A stretch of 36,914 bases of DNA, from IMG/VR virus record IMGVR_UViG_3300032174_000017, positions 1-36,914 of that record; one strand, 5' to 3'. Made by a program: the position numbers and the translations under genes. The stretch comes from a virus. Shown in pieces: positions 12,006-20,335 of this stretch (the stretch's first letter is position 1; each line of letters starts with the position of its first letter). Under the pieces are notes generated by a model. That model made no database searches, was not told the DNA's origin, and saw only the letters and a list, made by a program, of their open reading frames with translations.

Positions 12006-13703
12006 GTGGTGCGGCCCAAGCAAAGGCTGAACCTCTGGCCGTGGATGAAACGGCTGACCATCAAGTCCAAGGAGGCCAAGCTCGAACACCTCGATCTCGA
12101 CGGGGAGTTCGCCTGGGCCCAGCGCATGTTCATCCGCGAGGTGGAACGCCAGTACAACGAGGGCAAGCCCATCCGCATCATCGTGTTGAAGGCCCGCCAG
12201 TTGGGCATATCGACCGCGACCGAGGGGCTGCTCTTCAACTGGTGCTTCCTGTTCCCCGGCACCAACGCTTTGGTGCTCTCCAAGGACCGGGAGAACTCCG
12301 AGACCATCTTCGAGATGGCTAAGCTGATGTGGGACCAGTGGCCGCTGCGCGCCTTCTTCTCGACGACCCGAGCATCGGCCAGACGGCTGTCGTGGGCCGA
12401 GACACTGAGCAACTTCAGAGTCGCAACGGCCAAGGGCACCCAGGTCGGCCGTGGTTCGACCATCCGCGCCGTCCACGGATCGGAGGTCGCCTTCTGGGAG
12501 AACGCCGACGAGCTGATGCCCCCGCTCAACGAGGCCGTCCCGATGAGCCCCGGCACGATCATCATCTTGGAGTCGACCGCCAACGGCGTTGGCGGGTTCT
12601 TCTACGACACCTGGATGGCGGCCGAGCGCGGCGAGTCCGACTACGTGCCCATGTTCTTCGCCTGGAACAAGCACCCCGAGTACCGGGTGAAGCGCCACAA
12701 CATCACGCCTCGGATGCTTACCCCGCGCGAGCGCGACATGATGGAACGCTACGACGTGGACCTCGAACAGGTGGCGTGGCGCAGACGAAAGATACGCACC
12801 AACAACTGGTCGGAGGAGAAGTTCGACGAGGAGTACCCAATCTCCCCCGAGGTCGCCTTCCTCTCGACCGGTCGCAACGTGTTCCCCCTCGACGCCTTGG
12901 CCGATTGCTACTTCCCACCGGGCAACACGGGCGACGACGGCCAGACGGTGGGGTGCTCGACGGGCCGGCTGATGAACGTCAACGGGACGCTGAAGTTCCA
13001 CATGGACAGAGCCGGAGAGTTGAAGGTCTACAAGACCCCGGCGCGGGCCGAGCCGATCGAGTACGTGGTGGCCGCCGACCCGAGCCGATCACTGGACGGC
13101 GACCCGTGCTGCATCCAGGTCCTGCGCCGGGACAACTTCGAGCAGGTGGCGGTGTGGCGGGGCTGGGCCACGCACAACGAGTTCGCCGAGCACATCGCTG
13201 ACCTGGCCGCCTGGTACAACGAGGCCCTGGTCAACTGCGAGATGGAGGGCGGGGGATTGGGCGTCATCGGGGTACTCCAGCACCTCAGGGTCCCCAACCT
13301 CTGGCGCTGGCGCATGGCCGACCGCCCACTGCACAAGCGGGGGAACGTCTTCGGCTGGTCCACCAACTCCAAGTCCAAGGGCTGGATGATGGGCCAGTTG
13401 ATCCACTACGTGAGCAACCGCAACCTGGTGATCCACGACCCGGTGACCTACCGCGAGATGCGCGAATACATCAACATCGACGGCTTCGAGATGGGACCGG
13501 CGAGCAACGACGGCCACGACGACACGGTCATGGCGCTCGGCATCGGGGTCATCACGACCGTCACCGAGAACCCGGTCAACTTCGAGGCCATCTACGGCAT
13601 GGGAAGGCTGGCCACCGACCAGCGGATGGCAGAAACCCCACCCGAGCACTACGAACCCGTACAGTTGGAGGCTATGGCCGGAGCCTTCGGGGAGATCGAC
13701 TGA
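12006..13703 (+). CDS. terL: terminase large subunit
   Basis: Encodes 565 residues from tandem GTGs at 12006 directly after the upstream stop. The packaging ATPase has a variant Walker A, LKARQLGIST (61-70), and a Walker B, TIIILES (184-190, Glu189 catalytic). The C-terminal RNase H-like nuclease shows D358 in AADPSRSLDGD, E412/E414 in NCEMEGGG and D505-D506 in NDGHDDTVMAL. It drives DNA into the procapsid through the portal and cuts the concatemer. The length is typical. Its stop overlaps the following ATG (TGATG). Confidence 0.92.
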   Translation: MVRPKQRLNLWPWMKRLTIKSKEAKLEHLDLDGEFAWAQRMFIREVERQYNEGKPIRIIVLKARQLGISTATEGLLFNWCFLFPGTNALVLSKDRENSETIFEMAKLMWDQWPLRAFFSTTRASARRLSWAETLSNFRVATAKGTQVGRGSTIRAVHGSEVAFWENADELMPPLNEAVPMSPGTIIILESTANGVGGFFYDTWMAAERGESDYVPMFFAWNKHPEYRVKRHNITPRMLTPRERDMMERYDVDLEQVAWRRRKIRTNNWSEEKFDEEYPISPEVAFLSTGRNVFPLDALADCYFPPGNTGDDGQTVGCSTGRLMNVNGTLKFHMDRAGELKVYKTPARAEPIEYVVAADPSRSLDGDPCCIQVLRRDNFEQVAVWRGWATHNEFAEHIADLAAWYNEALVNCEMEGGGLGVIGVLQHLRVPNLWRWRMADRPLHKRGNVFGWSTNSKSKGWMMGQLIHYVSNRNLVIHDPVTYREMREYINIDGFEMGPASNDGHDDTVMALGIGVITTVTENPVNFEAIYGMGRLATDQRMAETPPEHYEPVQLEAMAGAFGEID

Positions 13704-14029
13704 TGCCCTTCTACGGTTACCGCTGTCCCACCCACGGCGACTTCGAGCTCTTCAACCAGCGCGGCGACTCCTGGGAGTGCCCCTACTGCGGCGATCCCTC
13801 GCGGCGTATCTTCTCCTGGCGCAACGCCTCGGTGCTCATGGATCACTACAACCCCGCCTTCGGGACCGTGATCCACTCACGCCGCCAGGCGGCAGAGCTG
13901 GCCAAGAAGGCGAGTGACCGGCAGTCCGAGCAGTTGGGCATGACCGTCAACTACGAGCTGACCGACATCCACGACCACGAAGCGGCGGGGATCGACAAGG
14001 CCGAACTCAAGGAAGTGGCTGACCTGTGA
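13703..14029 (+). CDS. FmdB-type zinc-ribbon protein
   Basis: Encodes 108 residues. The N-terminal half is a zinc ribbon of the regulatory-protein FmdB type (YRCPTHGDFELF...WECPYCGDPSRRIFS), with C8, H11 and a C-P-Y-C knuckle. The C-terminal half is helical and charged. Small zinc-ribbon proteins of this kind often sit between terminase and portal genes in phages. Their function is not established. It overlaps both neighbours by 1-4 nt. Confidence 0.7.
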   Translation: MPFYGYRCPTHGDFELFNQRGDSWECPYCGDPSRRIFSWRNASVLMDHYNPAFGTVIHSRRQAAELAKKASDRQSEQLGMTVNYELTDIHDHEAAGIDKAELKEVADL

Positions 14030-15837
14030 GCGGAACGATGCTCCAGTTGGAGGCCGCGCCCGAGTCGCCCGACCACGAACTGACGGGCCGCCTCTACGAG
14101 CTGTACCAACAGGCGCGCCGCGCCAAGATGCAGAAGCACGAGACGTGGCGGCGCAACTACCTCCTGTCGATGAACCGCTGGGGACGCTCCCCCGACGACC
14201 CGCGCGACTCTGAGATCTACCCGATTCTCCGCGCCCGGGTGGCGTGGATGACCGACCAGGAGATGAACTTCGGCCTGGACCCCGCGTCCGAGCCGTTCTC
14301 CACTTTCCACGACTACGAGGTCAAGCTGGCCGAGCAGCTGGAGTGCCTCCTGCGGACCAACTTCAAGGTGTACCACTGGGCCTCGGAAGTCGCCAAGGTG
14401 CTCTGGGACGCGCCGATGTACGGCGCGGGCATCTTCAAGGTGGGCTGGGACTCGGGCCTCGACGACGGCCTCGGCAACGTCTGTTTGACCCGCGTCGACC
14501 CCTGGGCCTTCTACCCCGACCCCAACGCGACCAGCTTCAAGGACGCCCAGTACCTCTTCGAGGTCCACAAGTGGAGCCTCGACGAGATCGAGCGGCGCTT
14601 CCCCAACGTCAACCGACGCCTGATCGAAGACGCCGTAATGACCGGGGACCGCACGCAACTGGACCAGTCGCCGCAGAAACAGGACTTCCCGCGCTACTCA
14701 CGCGACGGCATCCCGCTCAACCTCGGCCAAGGCCCCGTCGCCGTCGGGCTGCCGGGCCAGGGCACGTCGGTCAAGAACGTGATGAGCAGCGGCATCAACG
14801 TCTACGAGTGCTGGCTGCATGAGAACGTGGTCACCGAGCGTGAGGCGTCTGACCCCAAGGGACCGAAACCCGAGCCGATCGTGACCGACCGCTGGCGCGT
14901 GATCGTGTTCACGGGCGACATCGTGCTCCTAGACGAGACGGCAGAGGACCTCTGGGACCTCGACCGCCACCCCTACGAGCGCTACGTCGACGACGAGATG
15001 GGTGAGTTCTGGGGACCCGCGCTTGTCTCGCACCTCGCCCCTTTGCAGCTCTTCATAAACCAGCTGCTCTCGGCCGGCGCGTCCAACGTCCTGCTCACGT
15101 CGAATCCGATCTTCGTGGACTACGAGAACAGCGGGCTGGCCCGAACCGCCATCATCAACCGCCCCGGACAACGGCTGACGCTCAAGAAGGACCTGACCCA
15201 GCAGGGCCTCAAGCCCGACTGGCTCGCTCCCCCGCCGATGACGACCGACATCCCCAACCTGATCGAGTTCTCGATCGGGCGCATGGAGAACATCGCGGGC
15301 CTCTCTGGCGTGTCCAAGGGCCAGCAGCCCTCGGGGCGCCAGGCTCAGCAGACGACACAGGCCGTGCAGGAGTCAGGGTTCGTCTCGATCCGCTCGTCGC
15401 TACGCATCATGGAGCAGACGCTCAGCCGGGTGGGCGAACTGCTCTGCCACCTGATAGTCATCAACTACGACGTGCCGCGAATCACCGCGATTGTCGGGGG
15501 GGAAGGCGAAGAGACGGCCCTGCGCCTCGCCGCCTACCACTTCTACACGCCGACCGAGGAGGGCAAAGAGCCGCTCAAGTTCGTGTTGAACGTCAACGCG
15601 GGCGCGAGTGCTCCGACGAGTCGCCAGGCACGCATCGCGGAGGTCGACGCACTGGCCGCCATGCAGATGGTCGACCAGACCGCGGTGCTCCAGGCCCACC
15701 GCTTGCCCAACTGGCAGCAGATCGTGGCGAGGATGCAGGCCGCGGAGCAGGCCCACGAGCAGATGATCCTCCAGCACCCCGAGCTCGCTGGCAAGGGCGG
15801 CCAGGCAAGAGGACCAGGCACGGGCCATAGTCACTGA
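14026..15837 (+). CDS. portal protein
   Basis: Encodes 603 residues from a GTG at 14026 (GTGA overlap). Size, position after terL and the typical features support a portal protein: an N-terminal helical region (LYELYQQARRAKMQKHETW), a wing with VDPWAFYPDPN (about 163-173), a helical stem region near 410-440 (GLSGVSKGQQPSGRQAQQTTQ) and a Gln-rich C-terminus. It forms the dodecameric DNA channel at the unique head vertex and docks the terminase. It resembles the P22/SU10-type portals of podoviruses more than HK97-type ones; that finer assignment is tentative. Confidence 0.85.
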   Translation: MSGTMLQLEAAPESPDHELTGRLYELYQQARRAKMQKHETWRRNYLLSMNRWGRSPDDPRDSEIYPILRARVAWMTDQEMNFGLDPASEPFSTFHDYEVKLAEQLECLLRTNFKVYHWASEVAKVLWDAPMYGAGIFKVGWDSGLDDGLGNVCLTRVDPWAFYPDPNATSFKDAQYLFEVHKWSLDEIERRFPNVNRRLIEDAVMTGDRTQLDQSPQKQDFPRYSRDGIPLNLGQGPVAVGLPGQGTSVKNVMSSGINVYECWLHENVVTEREASDPKGPKPEPIVTDRWRVIVFTGDIVLLDETAEDLWDLDRHPYERYVDDEMGEFWGPALVSHLAPLQLFINQLLSAGASNVLLTSNPIFVDYENSGLARTAIINRPGQRLTLKKDLTQQGLKPDWLAPPPMTTDIPNLIEFSIGRMENIAGLSGVSKGQQPSGRQAQQTTQAVQESGFVSIRSSLRIMEQTLSRVGELLCHLIVINYDVPRITAIVGGEGEETALRLAAYHFYTPTEEGKEPLKFVLNVNAGASAPTSRQARIAEVDALAAMQMVDQTAVLQAHRLPNWQQIVARMQAAEQAHEQMILQHPELAGKGGQARGPGTGHSH

Positions 15838-15871
15838 CCTGGTATTGGACACGTAGGCCCGACATGACGGT

Positions 15872-16030
15872 TTGTCCCAGGAGCAGCTGGACGAGCAGAA
15901 CCGCCAAGCTGAGGTCTACCCGCTCGGGGCCAAGGAATACTGGCGGGGAGAGATGGTGGGCAAATACACCTGTGGTGCCGACCAGCATCCCATGACGAAT
16001 GAGGAGTTCGAGGAGGACTGGGCTGACTGA
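15872..16030 (+). CDS. 52-aa acidic miniprotein (TTG start)
   Basis: The frame ending at 16030 is open from just after a TAG at about 15854, and its only early start is a TTG at 15872. The product (LSQEQLDEQNRQAEVYPLG..., ending EEFEEDWAD) has convincing composition and G/C third positions. An alternative ATG at 15864 is in another frame with unnatural composition. Function unknown; it lies in a run of miniproteins between portal and scaffold. Confidence 0.5.
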   Translation: MSQEQLDEQNRQAEVYPLGAKEYWRGEMVGKYTCGADQHPMTNEEFEEDWAD

Positions 16031-16060
16031 GGGGTCCTAGCGGGTGGCTCGCCCACTGAG

Positions 16061-16075
16061 TACCCTGTTCACATG
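16061..16075 (+). promoter_or_regulatory. leaderless start box TACCCT-N6-ATG (16073)
   Basis: TACCCT ends 6 nt before ATG 16073; no Shine-Dalgarno is present. Confidence 0.6.
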
Positions 16076-16249
16076 ACCGAAAAGGGCTACAACCCCGTCT
16101 CCCGACCGAATCCATCCGTCGCCTCTCGCAAGACCGGCGTCATGGCCCAGTTCGACGGCGGTATCCGCCCCGATGTCGACATGGACGAGGCGGGCGAGAA
16201 CACCCGTTACGCCGATGGCCCCACCTACGGCGAGGACCAGTGCCGGTGA
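16073..16249 (+). CDS. 58-aa miniprotein
   Basis: Encodes 58 residues from ATG 16073, preceded by a leaderless box. The product (MTEKGYNPVSRPNPSVASRK..., ending YGEDQCR) is polar and probably disordered. It resembles no family I can name. It overlaps the following GTG by four bases (GTGA). Confidence 0.55.
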   Translation: MTEKGYNPVSRPNPSVASRKTGVMAQFDGGIRPDVDMDEAGENTRYADGPTYGEDQCR

Positions 16250-16335
16250 AGCCCAAGCGGCCGATCAGAAAACCCGGTTCGGCCCACCAGATGCGCAGAT
16301 GGGGCGTCCGCCGTTCCAAGACTCGGCGGATGTAG
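16246..16335 (+). CDS. 29-aa strongly basic peptide
   Basis: Encodes 29 residues from a GTG at 16246 overlapping the upstream stop. About one third of the residues are Arg or Lys (KPKRPIRKPG..., RRWGVRRSKTRRM), so it may bind nucleic acid or phage structural proteins. The evidence is the clean GTGA overlap and tight spacing to the next gene; its small size keeps confidence low. Confidence 0.4.
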   Translation: MKPKRPIRKPGSAHQMRRWGVRRSKTRRM

Positions 16336-16347
16336 CGTTCTTCCATG
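16333..16347 (+). promoter_or_regulatory. leaderless start box TAGCGT-N6-ATG (16345)
   Basis: TAGCGT, preceded by TG (an extended -10 form), ends 6 nt before ATG 16345. It overlaps the stop codon of the basic peptide gene. Confidence 0.6.
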
Positions 16348-16530
16348 CCGCTCAAGGCCGGTTCTGACCGCAAGACTGTCTCGGGGAACATCAAAGAGAT
16401 GATGGACTCGGGGCATCCACAGGACCAGGCCGTCGCAGCATCGCTCTCAAATGCTCGTCGATCGAAGAAGGGGGTGAGGCAAATGGCACGTCGCGGCAAG
16501 CGGCACTCCAAGCGGGGCCACAAGCGTTAG
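16345..16530 (+). CDS. DUF6496-like small basic protein
   Basis: Encodes 61 residues. The first 40 (MPLKAGSDRKTVSGNIKEMM, then GHPQDQAVAASLSNA) match the widespread phage pattern 'MPLKxGxSxxTVSxNIxELxxxGxPxxQAVAIAL' known as DUF6496. It is followed by a very basic tail (RRGKRHSKRGHKR). The function of the family is unknown; it is usually found near head genes. The gene starts from a leaderless box and is followed by two hairpins. Confidence 0.75.
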   Translation: MPLKAGSDRKTVSGNIKEMMDSGHPQDQAVAASLSNARRSKKGVRQMARRGKRHSKRGHKR

Positions 16531-16534
16531 GAAG

Positions 16535-16551
16535 CCGGGCGACTAGCCCGG
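16535..16551 (+). terminator. hairpin CCGGGC-GACTA-GCCCGG
   Basis: Perfect 6-bp stem with a 5-nt loop begins 4 nt after the stop of the DUF6496-like gene. No U-tract follows (ACAATC), so it is a weak terminator candidate or an RNA 3'-end stabiliser. Confidence 0.4.
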
Positions 16552-16569
16552 ACAATCAGGCTTTACACC

Positions 16570-16608
16570 GGGAGGGGGGAGACGACGGATGATGCGCTCC
16601 CCCCTCCC
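16570..16608 (+). terminator. 12-bp perfect hairpin before the scaffold/capsid genes
   Basis: GGGAGGGGGGAG (16570-16581) pairs perfectly with CTCCCCCCTCCC (16597-16608) around a 15-nt loop. It is the strongest simple hairpin noticed in the window. It lies 23 nt before the next start codon, between the miniprotein run and the head genes, and is not followed by U residues. It may act as an attenuator, RNase processing/stability element or factor-dependent terminator. Confidence 0.5.
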
Positions 16609-16631
16609 ACCACACCAACGAAGGGAATGAA

Positions 16632-16802
16632 ATGGCCGACAACTCCGGCAGCGTCAACCGCATCAAGAACGGCGCCGTCCTGCCCTCGGGTGGCGGCAAC
16701 GTGAAGATCGAGATCCAGGGCTTCACCAAGGGCTCGTATGGTTCAGAGACCAACGAGGACCGGCTGATGCCCTCGCCGCCACAGAACGAAGAGCTTCTGT
16801 AG
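16632..16802 (+). CDS. 56-aa miniprotein before the scaffold
   Basis: Encodes 56 residues from ATG 16632 with an AAGGGAA Shine-Dalgarno 5-6 nt upstream. The product (MADNSGSVNRIKNGAVLPSG..., ending PPQNEELL) is polar with no recognised domain. It ends immediately before the GTG of the next gene (TAGGTG). Confidence 0.6.
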   Translation: MADNSGSVNRIKNGAVLPSGGGNVKIEIQGFTKGSYGSETNEDRLMPSPPQNEELL

Positions 16803-17189
16803 GTGGCAGCCAAGGGCGGGGCCGCAGGGACGCAAAGCCTGAACGACGCGTTAATGGACGCGGCGCAGGCCATCACGCGTGCGATGGGCACCCCCGAAGC
16901 CACCAACCCGCAGGTCGCGCAAGGGCTGTCCAAGTTGCTCAGCGTGACCGTCCAGATGGCCCGCCACGGTGGTGGCCAGCCACAGCCTCCCGGGGGCGGG
17001 GCAGCCCCAGGGGCCGCGCCCGGAGCGGGGACGCCCGCGGGCGCCGGCATGGGACCGCCCGGAGGCGGAGCCGCCAACCCGATGATGGGCACGCCCGGCC
17101 CACCACCTGCCCCAGGGGGACCCGGCGCGACCGGTATGCCCCAGATGAGCCCCGATGAACTGCGTCGCCTGATTGGAGCGAACACGTGA
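16803..17189 (+). CDS. Gly/Pro/Ala-rich head-region protein
   Basis: Encodes 128 residues from a GTG directly after the upstream stop. Residues 8-58 are helical (LNDALMDAAQAITRAMGTPE). Residues about 58-110 are a Pro/Gly/Ala-rich linker (PPGGGAAPGAAPGAG), followed by a short terminal helix (SPDELRRLIGANT). The position directly before the scaffold suggests an assembly or minor head protein; the composition gives no more. GTGA overlap with the scaffold gene. Confidence 0.6.
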   Translation: MAAKGGAAGTQSLNDALMDAAQAITRAMGTPEATNPQVAQGLSKLLSVTVQMARHGGGQPQPPGGGAAPGAAPGAGTPAGAGMGPPGGGAANPMMGTPGPPPAPGGPGATGMPQMSPDELRRLIGANT

Positions 17190-18073
17190 CCGACACTTCT
17201 GCCCCAGAGGTCTCCGTGCCCGATGAGATGTCCGAGGTGGACATGATGCTCTCCGCGCTGGGGGACATCGCCCACCCAAACGGGGGGGCATCTGATCAAG
17301 AGCACGAAGAAACCTCCGAGTCCACGGAGGAAACCGGCGAAACGAGCCAGCCGGGACCGGAGGCCAGTGAGGAGGCGCCACAACCGCCTGCCGCGCCCCT
17401 CACCCCTCCGGGCTACATCGACTTCGAGGGCCAGCAGCTACCCGTCGCGGACGTGCGGGCCTTCCTCGAACTCAACGACCGGCTCAAGTCCGACCCCGCG
17501 GTGGCCGAGAGAGTCACCAAGGCCCTCGCACCCCCGGTCGAAGCCCCGCCCCTGCCCGAGTGGATCGACCCCGAGGACCGCTCCACGGTCAACATGTGGA
17601 ACCACCTCCAAGAGGTGGAGAAGAACGCCAACGCGGTGCGCTTCCAGGCTCAGCAGGTGGCCGAGCGCGAGCAGCGCGCCAGGGTGGTCGACGGCTTCAG
17701 AGCAGGTGTCGCCTCGTTCCGTGCCCGATACCCGCATCTCACCGAGGACCAGATCGCCCAGGTGGCCCAGGCGACTGGCAAGGCCAACATCGTCGACGGC
17801 CTCGAGCGCACCGAGGGGTCCATCTCGGCCGCCTTCGACAAGGGACTCGAGATGGTGCTCTGGAGTGACCCCAAGCTGAGGTCCCTCGCTCAGGGTGAGG
17901 CGCAAACTACAGTTCCCGACAAGTCAAAAGACCGTAAGGGCAAGCAAGCGGCCCTCTCGGGAAGTGGTGGTTCGACACCGCAGACCAGCAGAAGCTCCAC
18001 CAAGCCGAAGACCAGAGAAGAGCTGATGAAACAGATGCTCGACGACGTGAGATCCGACCCGGATCTCCAATAG
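17186..18073 (+). CDS. scaffold protein
   Basis: Encodes 295 residues from a GTG at 17186. It is acidic and disordered at the N-terminus (about 35-70), has a long helical centre (NMWNHLQEVEKNANAVRFQA to REQRARVVDGFRAGV), and a basic C-terminal tail (TSRSSTKPKTREELMKQMLD). This layout and the position right before the major capsid gene are typical of phage scaffolds, which template capsid shell growth and leave the mature head. No protease signature is seen. Confidence 0.8.
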   Translation: MTDTSAPEVSVPDEMSEVDMMLSALGDIAHPNGGASDQEHEETSESTEETGETSQPGPEASEEAPQPPAAPLTPPGYIDFEGQQLPVADVRAFLELNDRLKSDPAVAERVTKALAPPVEAPPLPEWIDPEDRSTVNMWNHLQEVEKNANAVRFQAQQVAEREQRARVVDGFRAGVASFRARYPHLTEDQIAQVAQATGKANIVDGLERTEGSISAAFDKGLEMVLWSDPKLRSLAQGEAQTTVPDKSKDRKGKQAALSGSGGSTPQTSRSSTKPKTREELMKQMLDDVRSDPDLQ

Positions 18074-18090
18074 GAAGGTAGACCAGGACA

Positions 18091-19059
18091 ATGGCAACTC
18101 CGATCTGGGGCACAAATACCCTCACATCACTGTCGAACCGCTACCTCATGCCGTACATCACCGACGTGGTGTTCACATCGTCGCCGCTGACCTTCCGCTT
18201 CAAGGCCCGCAACAAGCTGGTCATCAAGGGCGGTCTGTGGATCGAGGTTCCGTGGATGTACGCCAAGCCCAACTCGGGTGGGTGGTACTCGGGTCCTGAG
18301 ATCCTCCAGACGATCCCCTTCGACGTGGTCCAGGACGGATCGCTGCCGTGGGCACAGCTCTACAACAACGTCACCGTCGACGGCCTGACCCTCAACCAGG
18401 CCGAGTCCGACGAGAAGGCGATGGACTACCTCACCGCCCAGTTCGAGATGGCCAAGCTCGACTGGCTCGACAACCTGGCCTACGGCTTCTGGTCGGACGG
18501 CACCAACACCAAGGAGATGGTGGGCCTCTTGGCCGCCGTGGACAACGGAACGGTCGCCCCGACCTACGCCGGCCTGACCCGATCGAGCAACACCTGGCTG
18601 GAATCCCAGGAGGACTCCTCCACCACGACGATGAGCCTCAACGCCCTGAACAATCTCTTTGGCTCCTGCACCACGGGTGGGCGGGCACCGACGCTGATCA
18701 TCGGGACGCGGGCCAACTACATCCGCTACCAGAACCTCAACGTCACGATCCAGCAGTTCCCGACCGCCCCCGGTATGCGCGACCAGCAGTTCGCCGCCGC
18801 GGGCTTCGACCACCTCGTCTTCAACAACGTGCCCTGGCTCGTCGACGACCACATCCCGACGACTGGGACCGAGGGCAACCTGTTCATGCTGAACGAGGAG
18901 TACTTCACCTTCATCGTCGGCAAGGGTGGCAACTTCGTGGTCGAGGACTTCGTCAAGCCACCGAACCAGGACGCCATGACCGCCGTCATGAAGCTCTACT
19001 GCCAGCTCGTCTGCACGAACCCACAGCGTCAGGGCAAGTTCACGGCCCTCGCAGCCTAG
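18091..19059 (+). CDS. major capsid protein
   Basis: Encodes 322 residues. Position after the scaffold, length, and alternating beta/alpha composition support a HK97-fold coat protein that builds the icosahedral head. Segments include YLMPYITDVVFTSSPLTFRF near the N-terminus, the helix YLTAQFEMAKLDWLDNLAYG and a C-terminal EYFTFIVGKGGNFVVEDFV strand region. A weak leaderless-like TAGACC-N6-ATG and the AGGAAGG purine run both precede the start, fitting strong late expression. The fold assignment is by context, not by a catalytic motif. Confidence 0.8.
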   Translation: MATPIWGTNTLTSLSNRYLMPYITDVVFTSSPLTFRFKARNKLVIKGGLWIEVPWMYAKPNSGGWYSGPEILQTIPFDVVQDGSLPWAQLYNNVTVDGLTLNQAESDEKAMDYLTAQFEMAKLDWLDNLAYGFWSDGTNTKEMVGLLAAVDNGTVAPTYAGLTRSSNTWLESQEDSSTTTMSLNALNNLFGSCTTGGRAPTLIIGTRANYIRYQNLNVTIQQFPTAPGMRDQQFAAAGFDHLVFNNVPWLVDDHIPTTGTEGNLFMLNEEYFTFIVGKGGNFVVEDFVKPPNQDAMTAVMKLYCQLVCTNPQRQGKFTALAA

Positions 19060-19071
19060 AAAGGAACACCG

Positions 19072-19626
19072 ATGCCTGACGTAATCGAATCCAATCCAGC
19101 ATTTGCGAACAACCCACCGGGCGCACTGCTGACGGGCCACGCCTATGACTTCTGGTCGCTCGACCCCAACATCAGCCTGACGACGTTGACCAACCTGGTG
19201 CCCACGCACCTCGGCACCAACATCACCACGCCGCAGCTCGGTGTCGGTGCGGTGGTCGAGTTGCAGTCGTGGAACGGGCTGACCTCGGGGGCCTCTGGCT
19301 CACCGACGCACCCCACGGTCGCCCTCTCGGCCACGACCGCGGATGGCCTCATCGTCGGCGTCGTCGACGGCACGACGGTCGGGGATCAGGGTGTTTCGGT
19401 CACCGGCCAGGTGGTCCGCGTGGTTCGCCACGGGATCGTCAAGGTGATCATCGACAACACGACCACGGTGGGCCACGCCCTCGTCCAGTCGACGGGCACC
19501 GCGGGTGCGGCGCACGACTCGGGTGGAGTGACCGGCACCACGAACGAGACCATCGGCATCGCCCTCCAGGCCGTGACCGTGTCCAGCGGCTTGGGCATGT
19601 GCTACGCCTACGTCAAGCTGACCTAG
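19072..19626 (+). CDS. probable capsid decoration/head-stabilising protein
   Basis: Encodes 184 residues with a GAAAGGAA Shine-Dalgarno. The second half is a Gly/Val/Thr-rich beta domain (VSVTGQVVRVVRHGIVKVII, TIGIALQAVTVSSGLGMCYAY). This pattern resembles DUF2190-type or head-fibre/decoration proteins that sit after the coat gene and repeat V-x-G-x-V strands ending in a 'G-x-A' turn. It probably binds the outer capsid surface. No enzymatic motif. Confidence 0.6.
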   Translation: MPDVIESNPAFANNPPGALLTGHAYDFWSLDPNISLTTLTNLVPTHLGTNITTPQLGVGAVVELQSWNGLTSGASGSPTHPTVALSATTADGLIVGVVDGTTVGDQGVSVTGQVVRVVRHGIVKVIIDNTTTVGHALVQSTGTAGAAHDSGGVTGTTNETIGIALQAVTVSSGLGMCYAYVKLT

Positions 19627-19645
19627 TTCCAAGGAGCACTGCCCC

Positions 19646-20335
19646 GTGCCTATCTCTGCACCTGGCCGAGTCCAGGTCAACGTCGCGCCCAACGTGTTCG
19701 CGGACCCCGACGTGGCCTTCAACGACATGTCCGAGCAGCTGTTCGTCAAGAACCTCTCGGGCCACGAGGTCACCTGGCGCTACAGCCGCCGCGAGTGGGT
19801 GCTCCCCGCCAAGGGCAAGGCTGTCCCGGTCCCCTTCATGGTGTGCTGCAAGTACCTAGGCGACCCGCGCTCTTCCTTCGGGGTGACCAACCAGTTCTCG
19901 ATCCCCGGCGAGCAGCGCCCCGGTGTCATCCCCGAGCGTTACAGCGAACTGCGCCGCCTCTCCATTCTCTACGGCATCTACGAGGGCCACATCGAGAAGA
20001 TGTCGGCCATGCGTTATCGCGACATCCCGCGCGACCGCAACGACCCGACGCGCAACCTCTTCCCGGACAAGGACCCCGACGAGGTGATCGTGCCCAAGAT
20101 CGAGGTCACCACGCTCGACGGCAAGAACGTGACGTTCCCGATCTACGAACCCGAGGCCAGCCCGTACCGCTACGAGACCGAGGCCACGGGGATGATCGAC
20201 CTGCGCACCGAGCTCGAGAAGCTCCAGCGCCAGGTGTCCCTCGCCAACGACCGCATCGAGGCCATCACGGCAACCCAGGCCGAGGAGGGTGAGATCCCGC
20301 CGGCCCAAGAGGACCGCGCCCGACCGCCTCTGTGA
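19646..20335 (+). CDS. hypothetical virion protein with C-terminal coiled coil
   Basis: Encodes 229 residues from a GTG at 19646, with CCAAGGAGC about 10 nt upstream as ribosome site. The body is polar, with RYSRREWVLPAKGKAVPVPF and DVAFNDMSEQLFVKNLSG. Residues about 190-215 form a coiled coil (LRTELEKLQRQVSLANDRIE). It lies between decoration and tail genes and overlaps the next GTG. It is probably a head or head-tail connector component; no recognised family. Confidence 0.55.
   Translation: MPISAPGRVQVNVAPNVFADPDVAFNDMSEQLFVKNLSGHEVTWRYSRREWVLPAKGKAVPVPFMVCCKYLGDPRSSFGVTNQFSIPGEQRPGVIPERYSELRRLSILYGIYEGHIEKMSAMRYRDIPRDRNDPTRNLFPDKDPDEVIVPKIEVTTLDGKNVTFPIYEPEASPYRYETEATGMIDLRTELEKLQRQVSLANDRIEAITATQAEEGEIPPAQEDRARPPL

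Noticed and set aside
11460-13001. 513-codon minus-strand ORF opposite the terminase genes
   Set aside because: It is antisense to a clear TerL with all catalytic motifs; in GC-rich DNA the complementary frame stays open. Its composition (His, Val, Leu, Gly, Arg-rich) is that of a shadow.
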